A DNA stretch of 64,000 nucleotides, from assembly GCA_017991555.1 (NCBI GenBank), contig JAGOQM010000002.1, positions 248,001-312,000 on the forward strand, written 5' to 3'. The translations under genes and the position numbers were made by a program. Shown here piece by piece: positions 36,426 through 45,988 of this stretch. Below the pieces are notes generated by a model. That model was given only the letters and a program-made list of their open reading frames with translations, had not been told where the DNA came from and made no database searches. Origin of the DNA: Neisseriaceae bacterium. GTDB taxonomy: Bacteria > Pseudomonadota > Gammaproteobacteria > Burkholderiales > Neisseriaceae. Within the stretch, counting starts at the first letter, position 1. Each line of letters starts with the position of its first letter.

Positions 36426-37883
36426 ATGGGTGCCACCACCTCAGTTTTCAGCAACATCCCCTTTTTGATTCTTTGCCTCTACATCGGCGCCTTATTTGCC
36501 ATCAGCGCCTACGCCAGCCGCCTCGCCAAAGGCAGCGCCTCTGCCTTTTTATTGGCCGGCCGTAAAATGACCACGCCGCTGATTGCGGTCAGCGTGGCCG
36601 GATTGGCCGTCGGCGCCGCGTCCACCGTTGGCGTGGCCGAAAGCGCCTACAACAATGGCCTTTCTGCCGGTTGGTATAACGGTGCTTGGGCTGCCGGTGC
36701 CCTCGCAATGGGCATGGTCGCGGCCGAAAAATACCGCCGCCTCAACGTCAGCTCATTACCCGAGCTGTTTGAACGCTATTTCGGCAAGAGCAGCCGCTTA
36801 ATCAGCGCCGTGGCCATCCTCATCGTTTTGATGATGATCGCCTCGTTGCAATACCTCGCCGGCGGCGCCATTTTATCGACCCTGTTACCCGAATTTTTTA
36901 GCTTTAAGTCGGGCATGATGGTCAGCGCCGTGGTGTTCATCGGCATCGCCCTAATCGGCGGCCTATGGTCTAGCGGCCTATCCAATATTTTAAGCGTGGC
37001 CTTGATCTACCTTGGCATCATCGCCGCCACCATTTTGGCGGTCGGCAATGCTGGTGGCTTCAGCCAGATTGCCACCCAACTGCCGCCCGGCGACCATTGG
37101 TTTTCGCTAAAAGGCACGCTGCCAATGGCCACCCTAATCGGCTGGTTCGTGGTGATGATGACCCAGGCCATTAGCGGCCAGGGCACGGTGCAAATTGCCT
37201 GTAGCGCCAAAGACACCGCCACCGCCAAAAAAGGCTACATTTGGGGCGCGGCGCTTATTTTCCCCATCGGTTTTTTCTGCGCTGTTTTGGGCATTGTGGC
37301 CAAGGTTCAGTTTCCCGACCTCATGCCCACCCTGGCCTTACCGCACATTATTATGTCGCTGCCACCGCTCATCGCTGGCATCGTCTTGTCTGCCCTTTGG
37401 GCCGCCGACGTGTCGACTGCCTGCACCATTTTAATGGGCTCCAGCACCCTGTTTACCCGCGACATTTACCACAACATGCTGGCCCCTAAAGCCACCGAGC
37501 GTCAGCTGAACCTCATCAGCCGCCTAGCCGTGGCCGTCATTGGCATTTTCACCCTATTTTTAGCTTTCCAGGCCTCAGAAATCGTCAAAACCATGATGAT
37601 CGGCCTTAGCCTCACTACGGCCTTTACGCTGGTATTCCTCATGCTGATGTTTAAGCCACAGTGGTGCCGCAAAAGCAGCGCCATCTGGACCACCGTCGTC
37701 GGCATTGCCGGCCTAGCGGCGTGGCAGTTCATTCCGGCCGTGCCCGAGTTTTTTAAAACCAGCCTGCCGTTCATCAACCACCCCATTTACCTAGAGTGGA
37801 TTTTGTGTGGCGTGACCTTCTTCTTGGTGGCGATTTTCGACAAGCGCCGCGTGGACATCCCGTCCATACCCCAAGAAGCTTAA
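36426..37883 (+). CDS. Sodium:solute symporter (SSS family)
   Basis: 485-aa membrane carrier with about 13 hydrophobic helices. The start of the family pattern is seen in FLLAGRKMTTPLIAVSVAGLAVGA and AYNNGLSAGWYNGAWAAGAL. Substrate is not predictable from sequence; members carry proline, pantothenate, sugars or carboxylates. ATG at 36426 is used because an AGG site lies 7 nt before it and the first membrane helix follows shortly; the in-frame start at 36357 adds an unlikely tail. Confidence 0.88.
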   Translation: MGATTSVFSNIPFLILCLYIGALFAISAYASRLAKGSASAFLLAGRKMTTPLIAVSVAGLAVGAASTVGVAESAYNNGLSAGWYNGAWAAGALAMGMVAAEKYRRLNVSSLPELFERYFGKSSRLISAVAILIVLMMIASLQYLAGGAILSTLLPEFFSFKSGMMVSAVVFIGIALIGGLWSSGLSNILSVALIYLGIIAATILAVGNAGGFSQIATQLPPGDHWFSLKGTLPMATLIGWFVVMMTQAISGQGTVQIACSAKDTATAKKGYIWGAALIFPIGFFCAVLGIVAKVQFPDLMPTLALPHIIMSLPPLIAGIVLSALWAADVSTACTILMGSSTLFTRDIYHNMLAPKATERQLNLISRLAVAVIGIFTLFLAFQASEIVKTMMIGLSLTTAFTLVFLMLMFKPQWCRKSSAIWTTVVGIAGLAAWQFIPAVPEFFKTSLPFINHPIYLEWILCGVTFFLVAIFDKRRVDIPSIPQEA

Positions 37884-37899
37884 TCATTAGTGCATCAGC

Positions 37900-37936
37900 A
37901 AAGCCTAGTCATTTTGAAGTGACTAGGCTTTTTTGT
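37900..37936 (+). terminator. Terminator of the SSS symporter gene
   Basis: 11-bp stem AAGCCTAGTCA / TGACTAGGCTT, 8-nt loop, then T run. Confidence 0.85.
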
Positions 37937-38336
37937 GGGCGCTTAAGCCTTAGAGTACGCCTTTCTTTACTTCACCCGACCATCGCCATGCCAAAAAAAT
38001 ACGAGACAGTCGCAACCCATGGTTTGTTGTTTGAATAAAACCTAGCATGTAATTAAAATAATTTAAACTAACAATGTTTACCTCTAAGTGAAGTACCGCT
38101 CCCCTTTTAGCCGCCGAGGCGGTTCGTGCGGGGCCGGGGCTTTAAGGCAAAGTTGTTTGAGTATTTGGCCGCAGGCCCAAATAGGAGTTTTTGCCGCCGG
38201 CCACGTGCGGGCCAACGAGGGCACCCGCAAAGCGGGCGGATAAAGTGGGACGGTACTTCACCTAAAGGAGACGCCGTCAGAGAATCGGCACCAGTGAAAT
38301 ACGTTTTACATAACACACAAAACCATCATTTTATGC
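37937..38336. other. Intergenic region between symporter and dapD
   Basis: About 400 bases without a supported gene. It consists of AT-rich flanks around the 180-bp inverted-repeat element. An 84-codon ORF at 38126-38380 crosses the element and the dapD terminator and is not believed. Confidence 0.6.
38085..38264. mobile_element. 180-bp GC-rich element with terminal inverted repeats (MITE-like candidate)
   Basis: Ends pair as TAAGTGAAGTACCG (38085-38098) and CGGTACTTCACCTA (38251-38264), 13 of 14 matching. The inside is much richer in G and C than the flanks and holds further small hairpins (for example CCGCCGAGGCGG at 38111-38122 and CCCGCAAAGCGGG at 38224-38236). It carries no convincing gene. 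No clear target-site duplication is visible. Could be a non-autonomous transposable element, a dispersed repeat or a structured RNA gene. Confidence 0.5.
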
Positions 38337-38368
38337 AAAAAAAAGCCCAGCAACACAGGTTGCTGGGC
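38337..38368 (-). terminator. Terminator of aat-dapD
   Basis: 10-bp stem GCCCAGCAAC / GTTGCTGGGC, loop ACAG, followed on the minus strand by eight T residues. Confidence 0.9.
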
Positions 38369-38390
38369 CTTCCATCATGAAATTTAACCC

Positions 38391-39212
38391 TTAAATGCCA
38401 CGCAATAACGCGTTAATGCCGACTTTACCGCGGGTTTTGGCGTCGACCTTTTTTACGATCACAGCGCAGTACAGGCTGTATTTGCCATCGGCCGAAGGCA
38501 AGTTGCCCGACACCACCACCGAACCCGCCGGCACGCGGCCATAGCTGACCTCACCGGTTTCACGATCGTAGATCTTGGTCGACTGGCCAATGTACACGCC
38601 CATCGAAATCACTGAACCCTCTTCCACAATCACGCCTTCGACAATCTCAGAGCGCGCGCCAATAAAGCAATGGTCTTCAATGATGGTTGGCCCTGCTTGT
38701 AGCGGCTCCAACACCCCACCGATGCCCACGCCACCCGACAAATGCACGCCCTTACCAATTTGGGCACAAGAACCCACGGTGGCCCAGGTGTCGATCATCG
38801 CGCCTTCGTCTACGTAAGCGCCGATGTTGACATAGGAGGGCATGAGCACCGTATTACGCGCAATAAAAGCCCCACGGCGCGCCACCGCACCAGGCACCAC
38901 GCGGATGCCAGAGGCCTCAAACTGAGCCTGATCCCATGCGGCAAACTTGGTCGGCACTTTATCAAACACCCGATTCACGCCATCGTCGGCAACGGTATTG
39001 GGCTTGATGCGAAACGACAGTAACACGGCCTTCTTTACCCATTCATGAACCACCCAATCTTTTTGTTGTTTCTCAGCCACGCGTAGCGTGCCCTGATCCA
39101 GTGCCGCAATCACCGCGTCAACGGCGGCAGCAACTTCTGGCGTCACGGTTTCCGGCGTCATTTGCGCACGGTTTTCAAAAGCAGATTCAATAATAGATTG
39201 GTATTTGTTCAT
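38391..39212 (-). CDS. dapD: Tetrahydrodipicolinate N-succinyltransferase
   Basis: Lysine/diaminopimelate pathway enzyme that succinylates tetrahydrodipicolinate. 273 aa, the usual length. Left-handed beta-helix hexapeptides run from about residue 100 to 240 ([34 protein letters not shown]). The start at 39212 gives the normal N-terminus ([17 protein letters not shown]); the longer frame to 39374 overlaps aat. Lies 13 bases downstream of aat. Confidence 0.96.
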   Translation of the reverse strand: MNKYQSIIESAFENRAQMTPETVTPEVAAAVDAVIAALDQGTLRVAEKQQKDWVVHEWVKKAVLLSFRIKPNTVADDGVNRVFDKVPTKFAAWDQAQFEASGIRVVPGAVARRGAFIARNTVLMPSYVNIGAYVDEGAMIDTWATVGSCAQIGKGVHLSGGVGIGGVLEPLQAGPTIIEDHCFIGARSEIVEGVIVEEGSVISMGVYIGQSTKIYDRETGEVSYGRVPAGSVVVSGNLPSADGKYSLYCAVIVKKVDAKTRGKVGINALLRGI

Positions 39213-39225
39213 AGATTCTCGCAGG

Positions 39226-39936
39226 TTATGGCTGAGAAATGACCAAATCAGCAGGCACCAAGGGCGATGCCAACGGCTGGGCACATTCAGTTTGTAAATG
39301 TTGATAGAAAGGTAAAAAAGGCCAAAGTTCCGAGCCAAAACGCGCCAGATGCGGCGTGTCCATTTGGCAATCAATCAGCCCCACGCCGCAGGCATGCAAA
39401 TGCCGCACCGCATGGACAAACGCTATTTTAGAGGCATTTGGCGCCAATGCAAACATCGATTCGCCAAAAAAAACCCGCCCCATTTGAACCCCATACAGGC
39501 CACCCAAGAGCTGCCAGGCGCCATCAGCGTCCTGACACCAATACTCAAACGAGTGCGCATGGCCTGCCTGATGTAAGGCGGCATAAGCCTTGAGCATCTG
39601 GGGGTTAATCCAAGTGCCGCCCTGTTCGGGACGAACCACGTCGGCACAGTGGCGCATCACCTGTTCGAAAGCGTGATTAACGGTGACTTTATAAGCGGTA
39701 TTGCGTAAGGTTTTTTGGAGTGACCGACCCACATGTAGCTTGGGTGGTAAGAGTACGGTACGGGGGGAGAGTGCCCACCAACAAATGGGTTCCCCTTCTG
39801 AAAACCAAGGGAAAACGCCGCGCTGATAGGCTGCAACGAGCTGTGGCACGCTTAGTTCACCGCCGATCGCGATCAAACCATCATTGCTTGCAATGGCTTG
39901 TTCTATGGTCGGCAAGGTAAACTCAAATACGCTCAA
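39226..39936 (-). CDS. aat: Leucyl/phenylalanyl-tRNA-protein transferase
   Basis: Adds Leu or Phe to proteins with N-terminal Arg or Lys, marking them for ClpAP (N-end rule). 236 aa. Family motifs visible: [21 protein letters not shown] (about 39-59), [25 protein letters not shown] and LIDCQ. Followed by dapD on the same strand. Confidence 0.95.
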   Translation of the reverse strand: MSVFEFTLPTIEQAIASNDGLIAIGGELSVPQLVAAYQRGVFPWFSEGEPICWWALSPRTVLLPPKLHVGRSLQKTLRNTAYKVTVNHAFEQVMRHCADVVRPEQGGTWINPQMLKAYAALHQAGHAHSFEYWCQDADGAWQLLGGLYGVQMGRVFFGESMFALAPNASKIAFVHAVRHLHACGVGLIDCQMDTPHLARFGSELWPFLPFYQHLQTECAQPLASPLVPADLVISQP

Positions 39937-39957
39937 GCGTGGCCTCAGCAGGGTGGA

Positions 39958-40389
39958 TTAGGCTTTGGCCTGCGCCTTGGTTTGGCATTCAGGACACACG
40001 CCGTACATGTACAGGGCGTGATCAATCATGCGGTATCCTTGCTCTTTGGCAATTTGCTCTTGCCGCTCTTCAATTTTCTTATCAAAGAACTCGGTAATTT
40101 TACCGCACTCGACGCACACAAGGTGGTCGTGATGACCGCCACGATTCAATTCGTAGACTGCTTTACCCGTTTCGAAATGGTGACGAACCAAAATGCCCGC
40201 CTGTTCAAACTGGGTTAAAACGCGATAAATGGTTGCCACGCCAATATCTGCATCTTCTTCTAGCAATAAACGATAAATGTCTTCGGCAGTCAAATGACAA
40301 TTAGGGCAGCTATCAAACAGGTCTAAAATTTTCAGTCTTGGAACCGTTACTTTTAGGCCGCTGTCTTTCAGATGATTAACATGGTTCAT
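39958..40389 (-). CDS. fur: Ferric uptake regulator Fur
   Basis: Iron-responsive repressor. About 143 aa with the winged-helix N-domain (GLKVTVPRLKILDLF, GVATIYRVLTQFEQAGIL), metal site HHDHLVCVECGKITEF and a second Cys pair (CPEC) near the C-terminus. The start at 40389 matches the usual N-terminus (MNHVNHLKDSGLKVT); an in-frame GTG at 40401 is possible. Divergent from bamE, an arrangement found in many beta- and gammaproteobacteria. Confidence 0.95.
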   Translation of the reverse strand: MNHVNHLKDSGLKVTVPRLKILDLFDSCPNCHLTAEDIYRLLLEEDADIGVATIYRVLTQFEQAGILVRHHFETGKAVYELNRGGHHDHLVCVECGKITEFFDKKIEERQEQIAKEQGYRMIDHALYMYGVCPECQTKAQAKA

Positions 40390-40519
40390 AAGGAATATCA
40401 CTCAAGTATAAATTACGGTTATAATACCTACTTAAACTGCTTTTGCCCACCGCTAGATGATTTAAACCCATTCGCTAGCCGCCTGGCATTCTTCCATTCA
40501 AACAGTAAAGGCCACGCAT

Positions 40520-41709
<1,190 letters not shown>

Positions 41710-41737
41710 GCCCACCGCCCTCGTTTCGGCACCCTCA

Positions 41738-41769
41738 AAAAAAGCTGCGAAATTCACGCAGCTTTTTTT
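41738..41769 (+). terminator. Terminator of bamE-dapB
   Basis: Stem AAAGCTGCG / CGCAGCTTT, 7-nt loop, T run. Confidence 0.85.
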
Positions 41770-41801
41770 ATGTCTCGGCACTTAAGGCAACAAGCCCCAC
41801 C

Positions 41802-42614
41802 TCATAGCCACGGATGAAAGTGCTGCAACGGGCCCGCACCAGCGCCCACGTTGAGTTCGCCGCTGCGCTCAATCGCCTGCGTCACATAATGCTTCGCCTG
41901 CTGCACCGCCCGCGCCAAGTCACCGCATTGCCCGTACGTCACCGCCAAAGCCGAGGCCAGGGTACACCCCGTGCCGTGCGTGTTGGTGGCGGCGCTGCGT
42001 GCGCCCACAAACAGCTGCGGTTCATGCCCTGGTTGGCACAAGCAGTCAACGGCGGCTTCCGTCGCCGGCAAATGCCCGCCCTTAAGTAATACTGCCCGTA
42101 AGCCCTGGGCGCACAGAGCCTGTGCCTGCGCCTGCATGGTGACCACGTCTAACGCCTCGGGCACGCCCAACAAGCGCGCCGCTTCTGGAATATTGGGCGT
42201 CACCACATCCACCAAGGGCAACAGGCCCTGCCGAAACAACGCGCCGGCCTCACCGCTGAGGAACGCCTGTCCGGTGGTGGCCGACAGCACTGGGTCCAAC
42301 ACCACAAACGCCGGTCGCCAGCGCTGCAACACGTTGATGACGGCACCCACGCTGGCCAAACTGGTCAACATGCCGATCTTCACCACGTCAATGCGAATGT
42401 CGGCAAACACCGCATCACACTGGGCTTCGATCATCTGCGCCGGCACCGGATGCACCCCCTGTACGCCCAGCGTGTTTTGCGCCGTAATCGCCGTAATGGC
42501 ACTACAGCCATAGGCGCCCAGCGCCGCAAAGGTTTTCAAGTCGGCCTGAATGCCCGCGCCGGCACCCGAATCAGAACCGGCAATGGTTAACGCATGTATC
42601 TGCTGATGGCTCAT
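41802..42614 (-). CDS. thiD: Hydroxymethylpyrimidine/phosphomethylpyrimidine kinase
   Basis: Thiamine pathway kinase that phosphorylates HMP and HMP-P. 270 aa, ribokinase fold: TIAGSDSGAGAGIQADLKTF near the N-terminus, VTPNIPEAA in the middle and the catalytic GTGCTLASALA near residue 210. ATG at 42614 agrees with the family start; the upstream in-frame ATG at 42680 lies in the preceding terminator and is rejected. Stands alone, no other thi genes here. Confidence 0.93.
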   Translation of the reverse strand: MSHQQIHALTIAGSDSGAGAGIQADLKTFAALGAYGCSAITAITAQNTLGVQGVHPVPAQMIEAQCDAVFADIRIDVVKIGMLTSLASVGAVINVLQRWRPAFVVLDPVLSATTGQAFLSGEAGALFRQGLLPLVDVVTPNIPEAARLLGVPEALDVVTMQAQAQALCAQGLRAVLLKGGHLPATEAAVDCLCQPGHEPQLFVGARSAATNTHGTGCTLASALAVTYGQCGDLARAVQQAKHYVTQAIERSGELNVGAGAGPLQHFHPWL

Positions 42615-42652
42615 GCCATAAATCCTTGTGGTACAACACCCATTAAATAAAG

Positions 42653-42674
42653 AAGCCAGCCCGAAGGCTGGCTT
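42653..42674 (-). terminator. Terminator of the DUF945 gene
   Basis: 9-bp stem AAGCCAGCC / GGCTGGCTT with a 4-nt loop; the following minus-strand sequence is only T-rich (CTTTATTT). Confidence 0.6.
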
Positions 42675-42691
42675 AATCATAGCGACTGGCC

Positions 42692-44392
42692 TTAAGCGGC
42701 CGCAGGCGCAGGCTCTTCAGCCCCGTCTTCTGGCGCCACCGCCGCGGCGTCATCGTTGGCCGCAGGCGCATTAAGCTCGGCTGTTGGTTCTGGCAACAAC
42801 GCTTCTGCCGCATTGCCGCTCGGCGCCGCGCCATGGCTTAGCTCTTCTTCTGACTCTTCGTCAAAGTTAGAACCCAGCATCACGCCCGCATCAAACGGTT
42901 TGCCATTAAACAACAGCGTCCCCTCTTTCAAGCTCACGCTTAGGTTCACAATGCGTTCGGTCACGGTCAAATACCCTTCTTCACGCATGTTGATGATCAT
43001 GCTGTCCACCATAAACTTCGCTGTTTCTTCAATTTGGCGAATCTGCTCTTCTTTGTCTTCACCCTCGCCCACGTCAAAGAAGCTGGCAGCCTGGGCAGCG
43101 GCCATCCGCTCTAGGAACGCTTGTGGCACATTGACGTCCATCTGTGCGTCCATCTTATTCAAGAACGACGCAAAGTTGCTCATGTCCGCAGCCTGTATCC
43201 CCTTAAAGTTCATGTGCCCTTTGGCGGCCAACACGCCTTGTGGGGTCCCCAATTTAAAGGTGTTCAAACTGATTTTGGGGTCTTGCATCAAAATCGCCAG
43301 GCCTTCTTTATTGATGATGTTCAACACCTCATCGTGGTAAGCCTCACCGCTCAGCGCCTTGGCAGACACGTTTTCTAAGGCATCGGTCAACGCCATGAGG
43401 CTCGGCCCATGCAGGTGATCCGCCACCACTTCGACTTCTAATGGTCCATACTCATCTTGGCCCAAGGTGGCCTTGGCAAAGCGAACCTGACCGGTTGCCT
43501 TTACAAACTCAGCGGTTTCCGTATCCACCATGTCGCTGTTGACGTGGAAGTCGTCCACCACAATGCTCTTGGTGTCGCTGTTTAAAACGGGCTTGATCAA
43601 GGCGCCAAACTGAAGCTTGGTCACCAAGCCCAATAGCTCATCCACCTTCGCCTTGTCTTCATCGCCCCAAGCGACTGCAAAGCGCTTCAGGTCAAGCTGG
43701 TGCTTGCCCATCCACAGGCCAGTCGCGCCTTCTTTACCAGACAGCTGATACACCAGACCATCATAAGACACGCTCGACTGATTGCTCATCTGCCACACGA
43801 GGCCAGGCATGCTCAGTTTGGCCTCGATCTCATCAAAATCGCCTTTGTAATCGGCAAAAAACTCAAAGCCTTGCCATTTGATGTTGGTGTCAGACAGGCC
43901 TTTAAAGTCAAAGGCTGGGCTGTTAATGTTAATCGTCCCGCCACCAAATAGGCCCAAGGTTTGATTAATCACCAACGGCGTTTCGTCGGTAAACAGCAGC
44001 ATTAAGCCACGCTTCATTAAATCTGGGTAAACGATGGTGCTGTCAATTTTGGCCCGAGCCAATGAAAAACCGCCGGCAAACGGACCATGCTGGATGTTGT
44101 TGGTGATTTTCACCCCTTCACCCATGGTTTGACGGATGTTTTCTGCCACGTCGATGGGCAGGCTCTTAATCAAATCTTCTTTAAGCTTAATGGTCATGGT
44201 TTCGGTAGATGAAAACCAACGACGCTCATACTGTCGCGATAAAACATCAACCATTGGCGACTGAGCCAATAGCTGATACTGCTTATTCAACGACGCTTCC
44301 GCTTTACCACCAAAATAGTAAGGCAAAAGCAAAGCCGCCGCGGCCACCGCTACCACAATGCCCGCAACGCCTAATTTAAAAACTTTACTCAT
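42692..44392 (-). CDS. DUF945 (YdgA-like) membrane-anchored periplasmic protein
   Basis: 566 aa with one N-terminal helix (about residues 7-26) as signal anchor. The body is typical of the DUF945/YdgA family (RQYERRWFSSTETMTIKL; NIQHGPFAGGFSLARAKIDS). Function is not established. The last 50 residues are low-complexity Ala, Glu and Pro. It lies alone, divergent from the desaturase gene. Confidence 0.85.
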   Translation of the reverse strand: MSKVFKLGVAGIVVAVAAAALLLPYYFGGKAEASLNKQYQLLAQSPMVDVLSRQYERRWFSSTETMTIKLKEDLIKSLPIDVAENIRQTMGEGVKITNNIQHGPFAGGFSLARAKIDSTIVYPDLMKRGLMLLFTDETPLVINQTLGLFGGGTININSPAFDFKGLSDTNIKWQGFEFFADYKGDFDEIEAKLSMPGLVWQMSNQSSVSYDGLVYQLSGKEGATGLWMGKHQLDLKRFAVAWGDEDKAKVDELLGLVTKLQFGALIKPVLNSDTKSIVVDDFHVNSDMVDTETAEFVKATGQVRFAKATLGQDEYGPLEVEVVADHLHGPSLMALTDALENVSAKALSGEAYHDEVLNIINKEGLAILMQDPKISLNTFKLGTPQGVLAAKGHMNFKGIQAADMSNFASFLNKMDAQMDVNVPQAFLERMAAAQAASFFDVGEGEDKEEQIRQIEETAKFMVDSMIINMREEGYLTVTERIVNLSVSLKEGTLLFNGKPFDAGVMLGSNFDEESEEELSHGAAPSGNAAEALLPEPTAELNAPAANDDAAAVAPEDGAEEPAPAAA

Positions 44393-44659
44393 GTCCCAAT
44401 CAAACTTTCCAGGATTAGAAAAGAGAAAATCATAGCATGTTCACCCATAATATGTATATGTGTCGCGCCGACTTAAAGGTAAATAGAGCCAATTCTCTAG
44501 ATTATTGATCCACAACCCTCTATAATAACAAAACGAGTATTTAAACCAACGCGCTTTAGACTTTAAATGGCGCTGACCTACTCTACTGACTCACACACAT
44601 TTTGTGTCACCGACGGCCTAGGTCATAGCGGCTGCGGCTGACACCCTTGAAGGATACAC

Positions 44660-45844
44660 ATGATCATGAACGGCTTGTTTGACTTACCTTGGTACGGCGT
44701 CGTGCTGGTTACTTTGGGTTTGACTCACATTACCATTGCGTCTGTCACCATTTACTTACACCGTAGCCAAGCCCACCGCGGCGTTGACCTACACCCCATC
44801 GTTAGCCACTTCTTCCGCTTTTGGCTATGGCTAACCACGGGCATGGTCACCAAAGAATGGGTGGCGATTCACCGCAAACACCACGCGCGCTGTGAAACCG
44901 CAGAAGACCCTCATTCACCCCAGGTGCTTGGCCTTAAAGCCGTGCTTTGGCGCGGTGCTGAGCTGTATCGCGTGGCCTCTAAAAACCCACAGCTGGTGGA
45001 ACAGTTCGGTAAAGGCACCCCTGACGACTGGGTTGAACGCAACATTTACACCAAACATTCTGGCCTAGGCATCTTTTTAATGCTGGCGATTAACCTAATG
45101 TGCTTTGGCCTGATTGGCATCACCATCTGGGCCATCCAAATGGTGTGGATCCCCTTCTGGGCCGCTGGCGTGGTCAATGGCATTGGCCACTTCTTTGGCT
45201 ACCGCAACTTTGAAAACGAAGACGCCGCCACTAATCTAGTGCCTTGGGGCATCATCATTGGGGGTGAAGAACTACACAACAACCACCACACCTTTGGCAG
45301 CTCGGCCAAGTTCTCTTACCACTGGTATGAGTTTGACCTAGGCTGGATGTACATCAGCATCATGAAGTTCTTTGGCTTGGCCAAGGTACGCAAAGTGGCG
45401 CCGAAGTTGGCGCAAGATGCCCACCACGTCATCACGGTCGAAACCGTGCAGGCGGTCATCCACAACCGTTACCTATTGGCCACCCGCTTTGCCAAAGAGC
45501 TAAAGGCAGACTACCTGCCCGAGCTAGAGCAAATCAAAGGCAAGCTAGACCACTCGTTGGCGTCGCACAACCTAGAAAAGCTGACCAGCAAACTGTTCAA
45601 AAAAGAAGCCATTGCGCTGAACGAACAAGAGCACAGCCATCTGCAATCGTTGCTGTCTCACAGCCACATGTTGCAAAAAATCTACGCCATGCGCCAAGAG
45701 CTGAGCACCCTATGGCAGCGTTCTAGCTTCACTCAGGAAGAGCTATTATTTAAGCTAAAAGACTGGTGTGACCGAGCAGAAACCTCGGGCATTGAGTCCC
45801 TCGCTCGTTATGCTCAATCCTTGAAAGCGGCCAAACTCGCTTAA
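44660..45844 (+). CDS. Membrane fatty-acid/acyl-CoA desaturase with helical C-terminal extension
   Basis: 394-aa di-iron desaturase. Three histidine boxes: HRSQAH (34-39), HRKHH (71-75) and HNNHH (206-210), with hydrophobic segments near 11-32 and 135-175. After about residue 265 comes a 130-aa charged helical tail ending in KLKDWCDRAETSGIESL. That ending resembles the C-terminus of ISL3-family transposases, a feature I recall from related DesA-type desaturases. The start has AAGGA at about 6 nt. Likely introduces a double bond in membrane acyl chains. Confidence 0.88.
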   Translation: MIMNGLFDLPWYGVVLVTLGLTHITIASVTIYLHRSQAHRGVDLHPIVSHFFRFWLWLTTGMVTKEWVAIHRKHHARCETAEDPHSPQVLGLKAVLWRGAELYRVASKNPQLVEQFGKGTPDDWVERNIYTKHSGLGIFLMLAINLMCFGLIGITIWAIQMVWIPFWAAGVVNGIGHFFGYRNFENEDAATNLVPWGIIIGGEELHNNHHTFGSSAKFSYHWYEFDLGWMYISIMKFFGLAKVRKVAPKLAQDAHHVITVETVQAVIHNRYLLATRFAKELKADYLPELEQIKGKLDHSLASHNLEKLTSKLFKKEAIALNEQEHSHLQSLLSHSHMLQKIYAMRQELSTLWQRSSFTQEELLFKLKDWCDRAETSGIESLARYAQSLKAAKLA

Positions 45845-45863
45845 GTCAAGTACAACCACCCTG

Positions 45864-45893
45864 AAGCCAGTGAAGATTTCACTGGCTTTTTTA
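45864..45893 (+). terminator. Terminator of the desaturase gene
   Basis: 11-bp stem AAGCCAGTGAA / TTCACTGGCTT, loop GAT, T run. Confidence 0.9.
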
Positions 45894-45988
45894 TTGCAAA
45901 AGTCTAAAATAAGCCTCCTTAATGGTCAGCGGTCTCTAACCCCACCTGATTGACCGCACCTTATTTATTTCCTAGAGTATTCCTCGCC

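Noticed and set aside
38126..38380. 84-codon ORF across the 180-bp element
   Set aside because: It runs through the inverted-repeat element and the dapD terminator, has no ribosome site and has low-quality composition.
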